Shown here in pieces: positions 35,619-48,510 of a stretch of DNA of 55,949 bases. Source of the stretch: Trinickia mobilis (lineage in GTDB: Bacteria > Pseudomonadota > Gammaproteobacteria > Burkholderiales > Burkholderiaceae); assembly GCF_017315705.1 (NCBI RefSeq), contig NZ_JAFLRF010000041.1, positions 1 through 55,949 of the forward strand. The letters run 5' to 3'. The translations under genes and the position numbers were made by a program. The stretch's first letter is position 1. Every line of letters starts with the position of its first letter. The notes under the pieces are model-generated. The model was not told where the DNA came from. It searched no databases and saw only the letters and a list, made by a program, of their open reading frames with translations.

Positions 35619-36436
35619 GGTGTCGGTCGGTCGTTCCATACGTCGCTCCACGGCACGCTGCCGAGATGGGTAGGCGGCACGGCGAATGTCTCAGGATAAC
35701 CGACATGGGCGAGATAGAGCCCCTCCGGCATGAACGTCGGCGCGGCGCGGTTGCGGTCGCGGCTCGCGAGCACTTCGGAGAGCCACGCAACCGGATAACG
35801 GCCGCGGCCGACGGCGACGAGGCAGCCCATCAGGTTGCGCACCATGTGGTGCAGGAACGCATTCGCGCGAAAGCGGAAATGGATCAGATCGCCCTGCGCG
35901 CGGATGTCGATCTCGTAAAGGTGCTTGACGGGCGTCTTTGCCTGGCATTCCGACGAGCGGAACGCCGAAAAATCATGCTCGCCGATCAGGCACGCGGCAG
36001 CGGCGCGCATCGCCTCGACATCGAGAGGCGTATGAGTCCAGCCCGCGCGGCCCGCGAGCATCGGCGAGCGCACGGGATTGACGTAGAGCGCGTAGTAGTA
36101 CGTGCGCTCGAACGCCGAGAAACGCGCGTGGAACGTCTCCGGCACGACCTTCGCCCACTGGACGGCAACCGTTTCCGGCAAGAACGCGTTCGTCCCTCGC
36201 ACCCACGAGAATTCCGCGCGATCGAGGTCCGTGTCGAAGTGGACGACCTGGCCGAGCCCGTGCACGCCGGTGTCGGTGCGGCCCGCGACGACCGTCGAGA
36301 GCGGCGCCTGCGCGAATTCGCGCAGCGCGCGCTCGAGTTCGTCCTGGACCGTCTTGCCGTGCGGCTGGGACTGCCAACCGCAAAACGCCGTGCCGTCGTA
36401 CTGGATGCCGAGAGCGATTCGCATCACGTGCGGCAT
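35615..36436 (-). CDS. truA: tRNA pseudouridine(38-40) synthase TruA
   Basis: TruA makes pseudouridine in the tRNA anticodon arm. The product has 273 residues from the first ATG, or 269 from the more usual [11 protein letters not shown]. Catalytic D55 lies in [17 protein letters not shown]. The first ATG overlaps the stop of the fimV-like gene (TGATG) and its stop overlaps trpF, so three genes are tightly coupled. Confidence 0.95.
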   Translation of the reverse strand: MPHVMRIALGIQYDGTAFCGWQSQPHGKTVQDELERALREFAQAPLSTVVAGRTDTGVHGLGQVVHFDTDLDRAEFSWVRGTNAFLPETVAVQWAKVVPETFHARFSAFERTYYYALYVNPVRSPMLAGRAGWTHTPLDVEAMRAAAACLIGEHDFSAFRSSECQAKTPVKHLYEIDIRAQGDLIHFRFRANAFLHHMVRNLMGCLVAVGRGRYPVAWLSEVLASRDRNRAAPTFMPEGLYLAHVGYPETFAVPPTHLGSVPWSDVWNDRPTP

Positions 36437-39045
36437 CAGGACAGCGGCGCGAGCGTCGACAGCATCGAGCGGGCGTCGTTGCGCGTGGCCGCGTCGTTCG
36501 ATTCGATCACTTCGTTGATCAGCGTGCGCGCGCCTGCGATGTCGCCGAGCTCGATGTACTCGGCCGCGAGGTCGAGCTTGTTGCGGGCGATCTTCGCGAG
36601 TTCTTCCGGCGTGAACGTCGGCAGCGGCGACGCGGACGCCGGCAGGTCCAGATCGAAGTTGAGATTCATCGCGCCGAAACGCGCGGCGCCCAGGCCGGCC
36701 ACCGACGCGGAGCCCGCAATGCCGGCTTCGATCGCGTCGGCAGCGTGCGGCGGTTCCGGCTCGAACGGCGGTACGGCCTGTTGCTCGGTAATCTCAGGCG
36801 CGACGACGGGTTGCGTCGTCAGCGAAACGGGCGACGGCACGGCGATTTCGTCATGCGAAGCGTGCAAGGGCTCGGCCGGGCCCAATTCAATACGCGGCGG
36901 GAGTGAGAAGTCCAGGCTGCTGAGCGCGGAAATCGCTTCGGACGGGAACGGCGGCGGCGGGGCCAGATCTTCGGCCGTGTCGTGGGCCGTGTCGTGGGCC
37001 GATGCCGTGGTGCCATCGTGCGACGGCGCGGGTTCGGCGGTTTCCCACTCCGTTGCCGCCGCAGCCGTCGGCAAATCGCCTGCCGGCGCCTCGGGCTCGG
37101 CGTGCGGCCATGTTAGTTCGGGCGTGGGCGGTGTAGCCGTCTCGGCGTGCGGCGCGGTCTCGTTCTCACGCGATTTGGCCGCCTCGACCCGGGCCGCGAT
37201 GGCTTCGAGACGGGCCGCGATCGCATGGGTTCGCGACGCGGCGTCGTTGGCGCGAGACTCGGCGTCTGCTGCGTGCGCAGCGGCTGCGGCCGCGGACGGC
37301 GTGGGGTCCGTCGTTGCCGGCGCGGGCTCTTCAGCCTGCGGCGGGGCTTGCTCGTCGTGCGCAATGGCGGGTTCCGCGTTCGGCTCGGCCAACGGCTCGC
37401 CAGCCTCAGCGTGATCGGCGGCTTCGCTCAGCGGCTCGGCCTTGGTTTCGCCGGCAACGCCCATCGCAGCGTCGGCAAGCGCACCGTCTTGCGCGTCCGC
37501 CGACGCCTGCTCCGGCATGTCGAACGAAGACATTCCGCCCCCGCTCGATTCGAGCGGCGCAACGCCAGCACCGGGAGCCGCGCCCGGATCGGCATACAAC
37601 GGGTTATGGGGATCCAGCTGACGTCCCAGCGACGCCACATGGCGCCAATTCGGCCCGCGTCCACCGGACAAATGCCAGATGCGCTTGGCGATCTCGTCGA
37701 AACGGGCGACATCGCGCCGCTCCGCGTACATGCCGACCAGGCCCATCAGCGCGCTCTTGCTGTTCGGGCTGTCTTCGAGGGTCGCGAGGTATTCGGCTTC
37801 GGCGGCGTCGCCGGACGGCGCTTTGGAGGCGTCCTTGGATGCGTCACGGCCTTGCTGCGAAATTGCGACGTCGGCGCTCGCATCGTCGGCCGGCGGCTCG
37901 GCTGCGGACTTTCCGGCCGGTGCGGCGCCGGCCTCGTCGGATGCCGCGCGTACGCGCTTCTCGATCCTCTCCTCTGCCGCCGCAGCCGCAGCAGCGGCAC
38001 GCCTGCGGCTGCGCATGACCAGACCGACGATCAACACGAGCAAGGCCGCGACCGCCGCGGACAGCGCGCCGATATTGATCTGCCATCCGTTGAAGCTGAA
38101 TTCGCCAGCGGTCGCACGCGGCGCGGGCGCCGCTGCCGCCACAGCCGGGCTGCTAACCGGCTCCGCCGCGACTGTCGCTCCTGAAGCACTGCTCGCGGCT
38201 AAGGTTTGCGGGCCGGTCGAAGGACGCGCCTTGGCGGCAGGCGCACGATTTCCCGCGTCCGGCCGTGCTGTGCCGAAGCCGTGCTGTTGAAGCGCCATCA
38301 GGACGCGGTTCTTGAGCGCAAGCAACTGCTGAAGACTGGACACATGCGGCTGCGCCGAAGACGCCGCCGCAGTCGCGACCGCAGGCGCCGACGCACCGCC
38401 CTCCTCGGCGGGAGCGCTGGCAGTCTGCTGAATCGCGCCGGTCCAGCCGTGCTGGCCGGCCGCCTCCGCCGAAGCGGGAAGCGCTGCGCTCGCGGCGCCC
38501 GGATTCGACGCTGCCAGCGCGGCAGCGGAAGCCGAAGCACTGCCCGCCTGTGCGGGGACGCTGCTCGCAGGCACAACGGCGCTCGCGGCGGACGCAGCCG
38601 TTGCCGCCAATTCCGACGCCGCGCCGGCAGCCTCCGCCTCCGACGCAGCCACATTCCCCGTGGCATCGAGCGACGGAACATTCAACACCGCCCCGACCTT
38701 CATCCGGCTCGGATCGCCGCCCATAAACGCTTTCGGATTCGCGTCGAACAGCGCCTTCGCGGCATGCGACAACACCGTCCGGTCGTGCGACTGCGTCACC
38801 TCGATCGCGACGTCGTTCAGCGACTGCCCCGCCTTGACCGTGTATTGCGTGCCGGATAGCGGCACTGCCTGACTTGCGGCAGCCGAAGCGCTCGCCGCCG
38901 CACTGGCGGAGGCAGCGGAATCGGCCGCAGCGGCATGCGCTGCCGCGCCAAACAGCGCGCACGCCATCGCGATCGCAGTCGTCCTGCCGAACGCAAAACG
39001 AACGAACTGGCGCACCAAACCACGCGAGGTAAATCGTACGATCAT
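36436..39045 (-). CDS. fimV: FimV-like LysM inner-membrane protein
   Basis: The start MIVRFTSRG gives 869 residues with a long signal sequence (ending near AHA, ~38). A LysM-like domain (about 60-125, [15 protein letters not shown]...GAVLNVPS) would bind peptidoglycan; a very Ala-rich linker and one membrane helix (about 322-345) lead to an acidic, low-complexity cytoplasmic region. The last ~65 residues form the FimV C-terminal TPR-like domain ([30 protein letters not shown] read in pieces). FimV organises polar functions such as type IV pili and twitching in Pseudomonas; the role here is inferred. The truA-trpF genes follow as in Pseudomonas. Confidence 0.88.
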   Translation of the reverse strand: MIVRFTSRGLVRQFVRFAFGRTTAIAMACALFGAAAHAAAADSAASASAAASASAAASQAVPLSGTQYTVKAGQSLNDVAIEVTQSHDRTVLSHAAKALFDANPKAFMGGDPSRMKVGAVLNVPSLDATGNVAASEAEAAGAASELAATAASAASAVVPASSVPAQAGSASASAAALAASNPGAASAALPASAEAAGQHGWTGAIQQTASAPAEEGGASAPAVATAAASSAQPHVSSLQQLLALKNRVLMALQQHGFGTARPDAGNRAPAAKARPSTGPQTLAASSASGATVAAEPVSSPAVAAAAPAPRATAGEFSFNGWQINIGALSAAVAALLVLIVGLVMRSRRRAAAAAAAAEERIEKRVRAASDEAGAAPAGKSAAEPPADDASADVAISQQGRDASKDASKAPSGDAAEAEYLATLEDSPNSKSALMGLVGMYAERRDVARFDEIAKRIWHLSGGRGPNWRHVASLGRQLDPHNPLYADPGAAPGAGVAPLESSGGGMSSFDMPEQASADAQDGALADAAMGVAGETKAEPLSEAADHAEAGEPLAEPNAEPAIAHDEQAPPQAEEPAPATTDPTPSAAAAAAHAADAESRANDAASRTHAIAARLEAIAARVEAAKSRENETAPHAETATPPTPELTWPHAEPEAPAGDLPTAAAATEWETAEPAPSHDGTTASAHDTAHDTAEDLAPPPPFPSEAISALSSLDFSLPPRIELGPAEPLHASHDEIAVPSPVSLTTQPVVAPEITEQQAVPPFEPEPPHAADAIEAGIAGSASVAGLGAARFGAMNLNFDLDLPASASPLPTFTPEELAKIARNKLDLAAEYIELGDIAGARTLINEVIESNDAATRNDARSMLSTLAPLS

Positions 39046-39113
39046 GGGTACTTTCGGCGCGTCGAAGCGCGGCCCTAGTTGGCGTTTTGGAAAGGGCAAG
39101 ATGGAGCCAAATG

Positions 39114-39141
39114 AAAAAAGCGCCGCGGAGCACGCGACGCT
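39114..39141 (-). terminator. Rho-independent terminator after asd
   Basis: A 9-bp GC-rich stem with one G-T pair (39119-39127 with 39133-39141, loop GAGCA) is followed on the minus strand by a T6 tract. A second 7-bp hairpin (CTACGCG/CGCGTAG, 39151-39171) lies between it and the asd stop. Confidence 0.85.
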
Positions 39142-39177
39142 TTTGATTTTCTACGCGTCTTGAGCGCGTAGTTTACT

Positions 39178-40299
39178 TTACTTGTCGAGCAGAATGCGCA
39201 GCATGCGGCGCAGCGGCTCCGCGGCGCCCCACAGCAGCTGATCGCCGACGGTGAACGCCGACAGATATTCGCCGCCCATCGCAAGCTTGCGCGTACGGCC
39301 GACCGGCACCGACAACGTGCCCGTCACCACGGCCGGCGACAGATCGCGCATCGACGCTTCGCGCGTGTTCGGCACCACCTTCACCCAATCGTTGGCCGAG
39401 GCGAGGATGCTGTCGACTTCGTCGAGCGGCACATCCTTCTTCAGCTTGATCGTGAGCGCCTGCGAGTGGCAGCGCATGGCGCCGATCCGCACGCACAGGC
39501 CATCGACAGGAATCGAGCCCGGGGTGCCCATTGCCGGCTTGCCGAGGATCTTGTTGGCTTCGACGCCGCCCTTCCACTCTTCCTTCGACATGCCGTTGCC
39601 GAGGTCCTTGTCGATCCACGGAATCAGCGAGCCCGCGAGCGGCACGCCGAAGTGCTCGGTCGGCATGTTGTCGCCGTTCATCGCGGACAGCATTTTGCGG
39701 TCGATATCGAGAATCGCCGACGACGGATCGGCCAACTCGGACTTCACCGCGCCGTGCAGCGTGCCCATCTGGCTCAGCAGTTCGCGCATGTTCTGCGCGC
39801 CTGCGCCCGATGCGGCCTGATACGTCATCGCCGTGATCCAGTCGACGAGGTTTTCGCGGTACAGGCCGCCCAGCGCCATCAGCATCAGGCTGACGGTGCA
39901 GTTGCCGCCGATGAAATTCTTCGTGCCCTTGACGAGCGCGTCCTTGATCACGTTCAGGTTCACCGGATCGAGGATGATGACCGCGTCGTCCTTCATGCGC
40001 AGCGACGATGCCGCGTCGATCCAGTAGCCGTTCCAGCCCGCTGCGCGCAGCTTCGGGAACACGTCGTTCGTGTAGTCGCCGCCCTGGCAGGTGATGATGA
40101 CATCGCACTTCTTGAGGTCGTCGATGCTCGACGCGTCTTTGAGCTTGGTCTCGTTCTTCGCGAACGACGGCGCATTGCCGCCCGCGTTGCTGGTGCTGAA
40201 AAACACCGGTTCGATCAGATCGAAATCGCGTTCCTCTTGCATACGTTGCATCAGGACGCTGCCGACCATGCCGCGCCAACCTACGAGACCTACGTTCAT
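39178..40299 (-). CDS. asd: Aspartate-semialdehyde dehydrogenase Asd
   Basis: Asd reduces aspartyl phosphate to the semialdehyde, feeding lysine, threonine, methionine and diaminopimelate. The start [14 protein letters not shown], with the nucleotide-binding loop at once, gives 373 residues. C134 in [10 protein letters not shown] is the catalytic thiol; H-bearing [12 protein letters not shown] lies in the second half. It follows leuB after a 400-bp spacer and ends in a strong terminator. Confidence 0.96.
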   Translation of the reverse strand: MNVGLVGWRGMVGSVLMQRMQEERDFDLIEPVFFSTSNAGGNAPSFAKNETKLKDASSIDDLKKCDVIITCQGGDYTNDVFPKLRAAGWNGYWIDAASSLRMKDDAVIILDPVNLNVIKDALVKGTKNFIGGNCTVSLMLMALGGLYRENLVDWITAMTYQAASGAGAQNMRELLSQMGTLHGAVKSELADPSSAILDIDRKMLSAMNGDNMPTEHFGVPLAGSLIPWIDKDLGNGMSKEEWKGGVEANKILGKPAMGTPGSIPVDGLCVRIGAMRCHSQALTIKLKKDVPLDEVDSILASANDWVKVVPNTREASMRDLSPAVVTGTLSVPVGRTRKLAMGGEYLSAFTVGDQLLWGAAEPLRRMLRILLDK

Positions 40300-40700
40300 G
40301 ACTAACCCTTGGAGTGGACGCTTCCCCGCAACTTTGCCCGGCGTGACCGCGCGGGGAAGACGAGCGGGCACGGCGGACGATCAGCGTTTCGTGATCGTTT
40401 TACGGGTAATCGATTTAATGACGCTAATGGCGAATGCGCTCGCACGGGCCGTTTCGCCGTGGAGCTTTGCAATCGAAGAGATTTTGGATATCTGCGCCAT
40501 CGCGACAATATACACGAAAACCTGGATCGGGCGCCCCCTCGCAAAACGTAACGTTTGCGTAAAGTCACACCCTGTATAGCGTATTTCGAACGAACGGACC
40601 GCTTTATCAGGCGGTCCGCTCGCTGATTGATGCGCAGTCCTGTGCGCATCGGACGGTGTGCCTCGGGCTACGCGTCCCGGACTACGCGCCCCGGTAAAAC
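40300..40700. other. asd-leuB spacer (no gene seen)
   Basis: No convincing gene. An 8-bp inverted repeat (CGGACCGC 40595-40602, GCGGTCCG 40611-40618) lies about 80 bases past the leuB stop and may be a weak terminator without a T-tract. A dyad CGCAAA-N8-TTTGCG at 40540-40559 and an AT-rich stretch (40500-40520, TATATT on the minus strand) may belong to the asd promoter. These assignments are tentative. Confidence 0.4.
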
Positions 40701-41768
40701 TTACAGCGCCGCGACGACCGCGTCGCCCATCGCCGCCGTGCCGACCTGCTTGCTCCCTGGCGTCGCGATATCGCCGGTACGGTAGCCCTGCTCGAGCACC
40801 TTCTTGACCGCGTTCTCGATGCGATCGGCCTGCTCGGCGCGGTTCAACGAATAGCGCAGCATCATCGCAGCCGACAGGATCGTCGCGAGCGGATTGGCAA
40901 CGCCCTTGCCGGCGATATCCGGCGCCGAGCCGTGCGACGGCTCATACAGGCCCTTGTTGTTCGCATCGAGCGACGCAGAGGGGAGCATGCCGATCGAGCC
41001 CGTGAGCATGGCGGCCTCGTCCGACAGGATGTCGCCGAACATGTTGCCGGTCACGATCACGTCGAACGCCTTCGGCGCCTTCACGAGCTGCATCGCCGCG
41101 TTGTCGACGTACATGTGCGACAGCACGACATCCGCGTATTCCTTCGAGACGTCGATCATCACATCGCGCCAGAACTGCGACGTTTCGAGCACGTTGGCTT
41201 TATCCACCGACGTCAGCTTCTTGCCGCGCTTTTGCGCGGCCTGGAACGCGACGTGCGCGATGCGGCGCACTTCAGGCTCCGAGTAGCGCATCGTGTCGAA
41301 GCCTTCCTTCGCGCCTTCGAACGTGCCGTCGGGCGACTGGCGGACGCCGCGCGGCTGGCCGAAGTAGATGTCGCCGTTCAGCTCGCGCACGATCAGGATG
41401 TCGAGACCCGACACGATTTCCGGCTTCAGCGACGAGGCATCCGTCAATTGCGGATAGCAGATCGCCGGGCGGAAATTCGCGAACAGCTGCAAGTGCTTGC
41501 GCAAACCGAGAATCGCCTGCTCGGGACGCAGCGCGCGCTCGAGCGCGTCGTACTTCCAGTCACCGACCGCGCCGAACAGGATCGCGTCGGCTTCCTTTGC
41601 GAGCGCGAGTGTCGATTCCGGCAGCGGATGCCCCTGTGCCTCGTAGCCCGCGCCGCCGACGGGCGCTTCCTCCAGTTCGAATTTTTCGCCGAGGGCATTG
41701 AGCACCTTGACCGCTTCGTTGACGATTTCCGGGCCGATGCCGTCGCCGGGCAGCACTGCGATCTTCAT
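40701..41768 (-). CDS. leuB: 3-isopropylmalate dehydrogenase LeuB
   Basis: LeuB oxidatively decarboxylates 3-isopropylmalate with NAD in leucine synthesis. The 355-residue protein has [15 protein letters not shown] at the start, [12 protein letters not shown], and the metal/substrate region [29 protein letters not shown] is near the C-terminus. It follows leuD on the same strand. Confidence 0.97.
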   Translation of the reverse strand: MKIAVLPGDGIGPEIVNEAVKVLNALGEKFELEEAPVGGAGYEAQGHPLPESTLALAKEADAILFGAVGDWKYDALERALRPEQAILGLRKHLQLFANFRPAICYPQLTDASSLKPEIVSGLDILIVRELNGDIYFGQPRGVRQSPDGTFEGAKEGFDTMRYSEPEVRRIAHVAFQAAQKRGKKLTSVDKANVLETSQFWRDVMIDVSKEYADVVLSHMYVDNAAMQLVKAPKAFDVIVTGNMFGDILSDEAAMLTGSIGMLPSASLDANNKGLYEPSHGSAPDIAGKGVANPLATILSAAMMLRYSLNRAEQADRIENAVKKVLEQGYRTGDIATPGSKQVGTAAMGDAVVAAL

Positions 41769-41884
41769 GCGCGTGTTCCTTTTGTCTGTAGTGAGTTCGT
41801 TGCGGCGAACGCGCCTGGCACGAGGCTTACGCGTTCATGGGCGCGGCACGGCGAGCCATGCGGCACGCCGTGCGCCGGATGACG

Positions 41885-42550
41885 TCAGCCGACGCTCCGG
41901 GGGCCGGCTATCCGGTGATTGAGCCAAGGCTGCTTCGCGAGCCGCTCGGCTTCGAACTGGCGGATTTCGTCCGCGTGACGCAGCGTGAGGCCGATATCGT
42001 CGAAACCGTTCAGCAGGCAGTACTTGCGAAAGCCCGCGACTTCGAACGGATATTCGCGGCCGTCCGGCGCGCGCACCACCTGCGCCTCGAGATCGACGGT
42101 CAACTGATAGCCGTTGAACGCATGGGTTTCGTTGAACAGATGATCGACTTGCTGCTCGGTCAGCACGATCGGCAGAAGGCCGTTCTTGAAGCAGTTGTTG
42201 TAGAAGATGTCCGCGAAGCTCGGCGCGATCAGCGCGCGGAAACCGTATTGCTGCAGCGCCCACGGTGCGTGTTCGCGCGAGCTGCCGCAGCCGAAGTTCT
42301 TCCGCGCGAGCAGCACCGATGCGCCCTGATAGCGCGGCTGGTTCAGCACGAAGTCCGGGTTGAGCGGGCGCTTCGAGTTGTCCTGGCCAGGCTCGCCGTG
42401 GTCCAGGTAACGCCACTCGTCGAACGCGTTCGGGCCGAAGCCCGTGCGCTTGATCGACTTCAGAAACTGCTTCGGGATGATCGCATCGGTATCGACATTC
42501 TCGCGATCGAGGGGCGCAACGAGGCCCGTGTGCACAACGAATTTATCCAT
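41885..42550 (-). CDS. leuD: Isopropylmalate isomerase small subunit LeuD
   Basis: LeuD is the swivelling small subunit of the isopropylmalate isomerase and works with LeuC. The product has 221 residues with [12 protein letters not shown], the substrate loop [18 protein letters not shown] and [16 protein letters not shown]. It lies between a small lipoprotein gene and leuB. Confidence 0.97.
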   Translation of the reverse strand: MDKFVVHTGLVAPLDRENVDTDAIIPKQFLKSIKRTGFGPNAFDEWRYLDHGEPGQDNSKRPLNPDFVLNQPRYQGASVLLARKNFGCGSSREHAPWALQQYGFRALIAPSFADIFYNNCFKNGLLPIVLTEQQVDHLFNETHAFNGYQLTVDLEAQVVRAPDGREYPFEVAGFRKYCLLNGFDDIGLTLRHADEIRQFEAERLAKQPWLNHRIAGPRSVG

Positions 42551-42576
42551 GATCTATCACTCGAACCTGTCGTTCG

Positions 42577-42720
42577 TTAATCGGCGGCTTTCTTGATGGC
42601 GTGGCCTGCGTCGCTCATGTCCTGGCCGAAGCCGGCGACCGTGTTGCAGCCCGCCAATCCGAGCAGCGCGCCGGCCAAAGCGAACAAAGCGGCGCGGCGC
42701 CAAATCGTTAGTGCCTTCAT
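42577..42720 (-). CDS. Entericidin-like small lipoprotein
   Basis: The product has 47 residues: a basic start, a hydrophobic core, a lipobox LAGC (C25), then NTVAGFGQDM and an AIKKAAD tail. This is the entericidin A/B pattern (CNTxxGxGxD). It would be a lipid-anchored envelope peptide. Entericidin B is bacteriolytic and A is its antidote in E. coli; a lone copy here cannot be assigned. The gene is wedged between leuC (4-bp gap) and leuD, inside the leucine operon. Confidence 0.85.
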   Translation of the reverse strand: MKALTIWRRAALFALAGALLGLAGCNTVAGFGQDMSDAGHAIKKAAD

Positions 42721-42724
42721 TCGT

Positions 42725-44134
<1,410 letters not shown>

Positions 44135-44324
44135 GGTATGCGGGGTAGTAGTGACGTCGGGCAATCCCGGTTCGGTCGATTATGCCACGCATAGTGCCCG
44201 CACGGCACCGCACATTTCGCAAAAAAGCGATTAAAAACAGGGGGTTGGGTGGTAGTGGCGGTACCTGGATCGCGGTTACCCGGCAATCGGTCCGGCGCTT
44301 TTCGAATCATTTAAGTGCGCCTGG

Positions 44325-44354
44325 ATTGGATACGGAGGCGGCTCCATATCCAAT
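44325..44354 (-). terminator. Hairpin after argG
   Basis: A 13-bp stem with one mismatch (44325-44337 with 44342-44354) and a four-base GCGG loop lies 17 bases after the argG stop. No T-tract follows on the minus strand, so it is terminator-like only. Confidence 0.5.
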
Positions 44355-44370
44355 CTGCAGCCCAATGGGC

Positions 44371-45717
<1,347 letters not shown>

Positions 45718-45878
45718 TTAATGGAGGTCAGGAGAAATTTCATGTCGAAGTATTCAACACGAGCCGGTATCGAGGCAAGCCTCGCCGGCGCGGGGCGCAT
45801 TTGCGGCATCGAGCAGGCTGGATAGGCCTGCTATTTTAACCGCCCGGGGAAGCCGCCCCTATTTCGGCACGGGCATCA

Positions 45879-45961
45879 ATGAACTACCCCCACGCTCACT
45901 ATCGTTCGCTGCCCCCCGAGGGGGCCGATGCCTCCCTTGGGGCGGCCCAGCGGGAGGCATC
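45879..45961 (+). repeat. Intergenic repeat between gltA and argG (orphan copy)
   Basis: This copy has the full form: an ATG, CCCACGCTCACTATCGTTCGC, a CCCCCCGAGGGGG palindrome, CTTGGGGCGGCCCAG and CGGGAGGCATCA. Its plus-strand ORF (42 codons, 45879-46007) begins MNYPHAHYRSLPPEGADAS but runs into the gltA terminator and leads no gene, since both neighbours are on the minus strand. Related copies lie at 31645-31689 and 54782-54847; a variant is at 55746-55850. The rest of 45706-45878 holds the argG leader and no other gene. Confidence 0.8.
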
Positions 45962-45997
45962 AAAAAAACACCCCAACGGCACTCGCCATTGGGGTGT
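45962..45997 (-). terminator. Rho-independent terminator after gltA
   Basis: A 9-bp stem (ACACCCCAA 45968-45976 with TTGGGGTGT 45989-45997) is followed on the minus strand by a run of T residues (A tract at 45962-45968). It lies about 80 bases beyond the gltA stop and closes the sdh-gltA run. Confidence 0.9.
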
Positions 45998-46076
45998 TTG
46001 CATGTGACCTGCGTCATCGCCGAGCTTCGCGCGAGCGCACGACTCCAACCGTGCGCCCTGCTCGCTCAGCCGCGCA

Positions 46077-47378
46077 TCAACGCTGTGCCAGCGGCTTCGC
46101 CACGCGCGGCGTTTCGCCGATGAAGAGCTGCCGCGGACGGCCGATCTTCTGCTCGGCTTCCGAGATCATTTCGTTCCATTGCCCGATCCAGCCCACCGTA
46201 CGCGCCATCGCGAAGATGCAGGTGAACATCGAGGTCGGGATGCCCAGCGCGCGCTGCACGATGCCCGAGTAGAAGTCGACGTTCGGGTACAGCTTGCGCG
46301 ACACGAAGTATTCGTCTTCGAGCGCGATCTTTTCGAGCTGCATCGCGAGCTTGAACAGCGGATCGTCGTGCAGGCCCAGTTCTTCGAGCACTTCGTGGCA
46401 CGTTTCGCGCATCAGCTTCGCGCGCGGATCGTAGTTCTTGTACACGCGGTGACCGAAGCCCATCAGCTTCACGCCCGAGTTCTTGTCCTTCACCTGCTTG
46501 ATGAATTCGGGGATGTTGTCGACCGAGCCGATCTCTTCGAGCATGTTCAGCGCGGCTTCGTTCGCGCCGCCGTGCGCCGGGCCCCACAGACACGCGATGC
46601 CGGCCGCGATACACGCGAACGGGTTCGCGCCCGACGAGCCCGCGAGACGCACCGTCGACGTCGACGCGTTCTGCTCGTGATCAGCGTGCAAGATCAGGAT
46701 GCGGTCGAGCGCGCGCACGAGCACGTCGTTGACCTGGTACTCTTCGCACGGGTTCGAGAACATCATGCGCATGAAGTTTGCGCTGTACGACAGTTCGTTC
46801 TTCGGATAGACGAACGGCTGGCCGATGCTGTACTTGTACGCCATCGCGACGAGCGTCGGCAGCTTCGCGATCATGCGGATCGCCGAGATATCGCGGTGAC
46901 GCGGGTTATTGATATCGAGCGAGTCGTGATAGAACGCCGAGAGCGCGCCGACCGATGCGACGAGAATCGCCATCGGGTGCGAATCGCGGCGGAAGCCGCG
47001 GAAGAAGAACTGCATTTGCTCGTGGACCATCGTGTGCTTCGTGACGGTATCCACGAACTCCTTCTTCTGCGCGACGTTCGGCAACTGGCCATTCAAGAGC
47101 AGGTAGCAGGTTTCGAGGAAGTCGGCGTTTTGCGCGAGGTTGTCGATCGGATAGCCGCGGTACAGCAGCTCGCCCTTGTCGCCGTCGATGTAAGTGATCG
47201 CCGAGTTGCACGACGCCGTCGACATAAAGCCCGGGTCGTACGTGAATTTGCCGGTTTGGCCGTAGAGCTTGCGGATATCGATCACATCCGGGCCCATCGT
47301 GCCCTTGTAGATCGGCAACTCAACGCTAGGCGAATTGTCGCTGAACGATAGCGTGGCTTTAACTTCTGACGGGGTCAT
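46077..47378 (-). CDS. gltA: Citrate synthase GltA
   Basis: GltA condenses oxaloacetate and acetyl-CoA at the entry of the TCA cycle. The start [12 protein letters not shown] gives 433 residues, the length of the hexameric type II enzyme. Catalytic-site segments are [31 protein letters not shown] and [15 protein letters not shown]. It follows sdhE and is probably the last gene of the sdhCDAB-sdhE-gltA run. Confidence 0.97.
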   Translation of the reverse strand: MTPSEVKATLSFSDNSPSVELPIYKGTMGPDVIDIRKLYGQTGKFTYDPGFMSTASCNSAITYIDGDKGELLYRGYPIDNLAQNADFLETCYLLLNGQLPNVAQKKEFVDTVTKHTMVHEQMQFFFRGFRRDSHPMAILVASVGALSAFYHDSLDINNPRHRDISAIRMIAKLPTLVAMAYKYSIGQPFVYPKNELSYSANFMRMMFSNPCEEYQVNDVLVRALDRILILHADHEQNASTSTVRLAGSSGANPFACIAAGIACLWGPAHGGANEAALNMLEEIGSVDNIPEFIKQVKDKNSGVKLMGFGHRVYKNYDPRAKLMRETCHEVLEELGLHDDPLFKLAMQLEKIALEDEYFVSRKLYPNVDFYSGIVQRALGIPTSMFTCIFAMARTVGWIGQWNEMISEAEQKIGRPRQLFIGETPRVAKPLAQR

Positions 47379-47446
47379 AGCATCCTCAATCGAAGGTTTT
47401 ATTACGGGTCGATAAATTGCACGCGGCGCCGCTAACGGCACGGCGC

Positions 47447-47719
47447 TCACACAGCGCGCAACAGCCCCAAGATCCGGATCACGTCCGGGCCGGCAAGGTC
47501 GCCTTCCGGTTCCTTGCGCGAGAGAAGCAAGTCCATCAGGTCGTTATCGCTCAGCTCGAGCAGGCGCGTAAGCGCGCCTACGTCGTCATCGCTGAGATCA
47601 TGCTCGTATCGGCTGAAGAAACGCTCGAAGATGAGATCGTTTTCCAGCAATCCGCGCCGGGCGCGCCAGCGAAGGCGCGCCCGGCGAAGCGGGTCGGACT
47701 GGTGCGAAGTACTGTCCAT
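47447..47719 (-). CDS. sdhE: Succinate dehydrogenase assembly factor SdhE
   Basis: SdhE (SDH5/YgfY family) promotes covalent attachment of FAD to SdhA. The product has 90 residues, with the conserved [14 protein letters not shown] (RGxxE motif) and the [14 protein letters not shown] helix. It lies directly after sdhB (1-bp gap), consistent with co-expression. Confidence 0.93.
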   Translation of the reverse strand: MDSTSHQSDPLRRARLRWRARRGLLENDLIFERFFSRYEHDLSDDDVGALTRLLELSDNDLMDLLLSRKEPEGDLAGPDVIRILGLLRAV

Positions 47720-47720
47720 C

Positions 47721-48425
47721 TCAGACCGCGCGCCGCACCATCAATTCCTTGATCTTGCCGATCGCCTTCGTCGGGTTGAGGCCCTTCGGGCACACGTCGA
47801 CGCAGTTCATGATCGTATGGCAGCGGAACAGACGGTACGGATCTTCAAGGTTGTCGAGACGCTCGCCGGTTGCCTCGTCGCGGCTGTCCGCGATGAAGCG
47901 GTAGGCTTGCAGCAGGCCGGCGGGACCGACGAACTTGTCCGGGTTCCACCAGAAGCTCGGGCACGAGGTGGAGCAGCTAGCGCACAGAATACACTCGTAC
48001 AAGCCATCCAGCTCGTCGCGCTCTTCCGGCGACTGCAGGCGCTCTTTCTCCGGCGGCGGCGTGTCGTTGATCAGATACGGCTTGATCGAGTGGTACTGGT
48101 TGAAGAACTGCGTGAAGTCGCAGATCAGGTCGCGGACGACGGGCAGGCCCGGCAGCGGACGCAGCACGATCTTCTGCGGCAGGTCGTTCAGGTTCGTCAG
48201 GCACGCGAGGCCGTTCTTGCCGTTGATGTTCATCGCGTCCGAACCGCACACGCCTTCGCGGCACGAGCGGCGGAACGACAAGGTCTCGTCGAGCGCCTTC
48301 AGCTTGATGAGCGCGTCGAGCAGCATGCGCTCGTGCGAATCGATTTCGATTTCGTACGTCTGCATGCGCGGGGCCGCGTCCTTGTCCGGATCGTAGCGGT
48401 AGATTTCAAAAATACGTTTTGCCAT
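47721..48425 (-). CDS. sdhB: Succinate dehydrogenase iron-sulfur subunit SdhB
   Basis: SdhB passes electrons from the flavin subunit to quinone. The start MAKRIFEIYRYDPD gives 234 residues. The 2Fe-2S site is CREGVCGSDAMNINGKNGLAC read in parts (SCREGVCGSDAM, then NGLAC); the 4Fe-4S and 3Fe-4S sites are CILCASCSTSCPSFWW and CHTIMNCVDVCPKGLNP. Confidence 0.97.
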   Translation of the reverse strand: MAKRIFEIYRYDPDKDAAPRMQTYEIEIDSHERMLLDALIKLKALDETLSFRRSCREGVCGSDAMNINGKNGLACLTNLNDLPQKIVLRPLPGLPVVRDLICDFTQFFNQYHSIKPYLINDTPPPEKERLQSPEERDELDGLYECILCASCSTSCPSFWWNPDKFVGPAGLLQAYRFIADSRDEATGERLDNLEDPYRLFRCHTIMNCVDVCPKGLNPTKAIGKIKELMVRRAV

Positions 48426-48510
48426 TTCAGAGTCCTTTGATTTGGCTCTCAAGGAACCGCCGAGGCGCCTTGCGGGCGAATCCCGGCGTCAAGCAACCAG
48501 TACGGAGCGC

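Noticed and set aside
45741-45824. 27-codon plus-strand ORF (MSKYSTRAGI...) with a good AGGAG site upstream of argG
   Set aside because: It lies divergent to argG in its leader, no homologue is recognised and no promoter is visible; probably chance.
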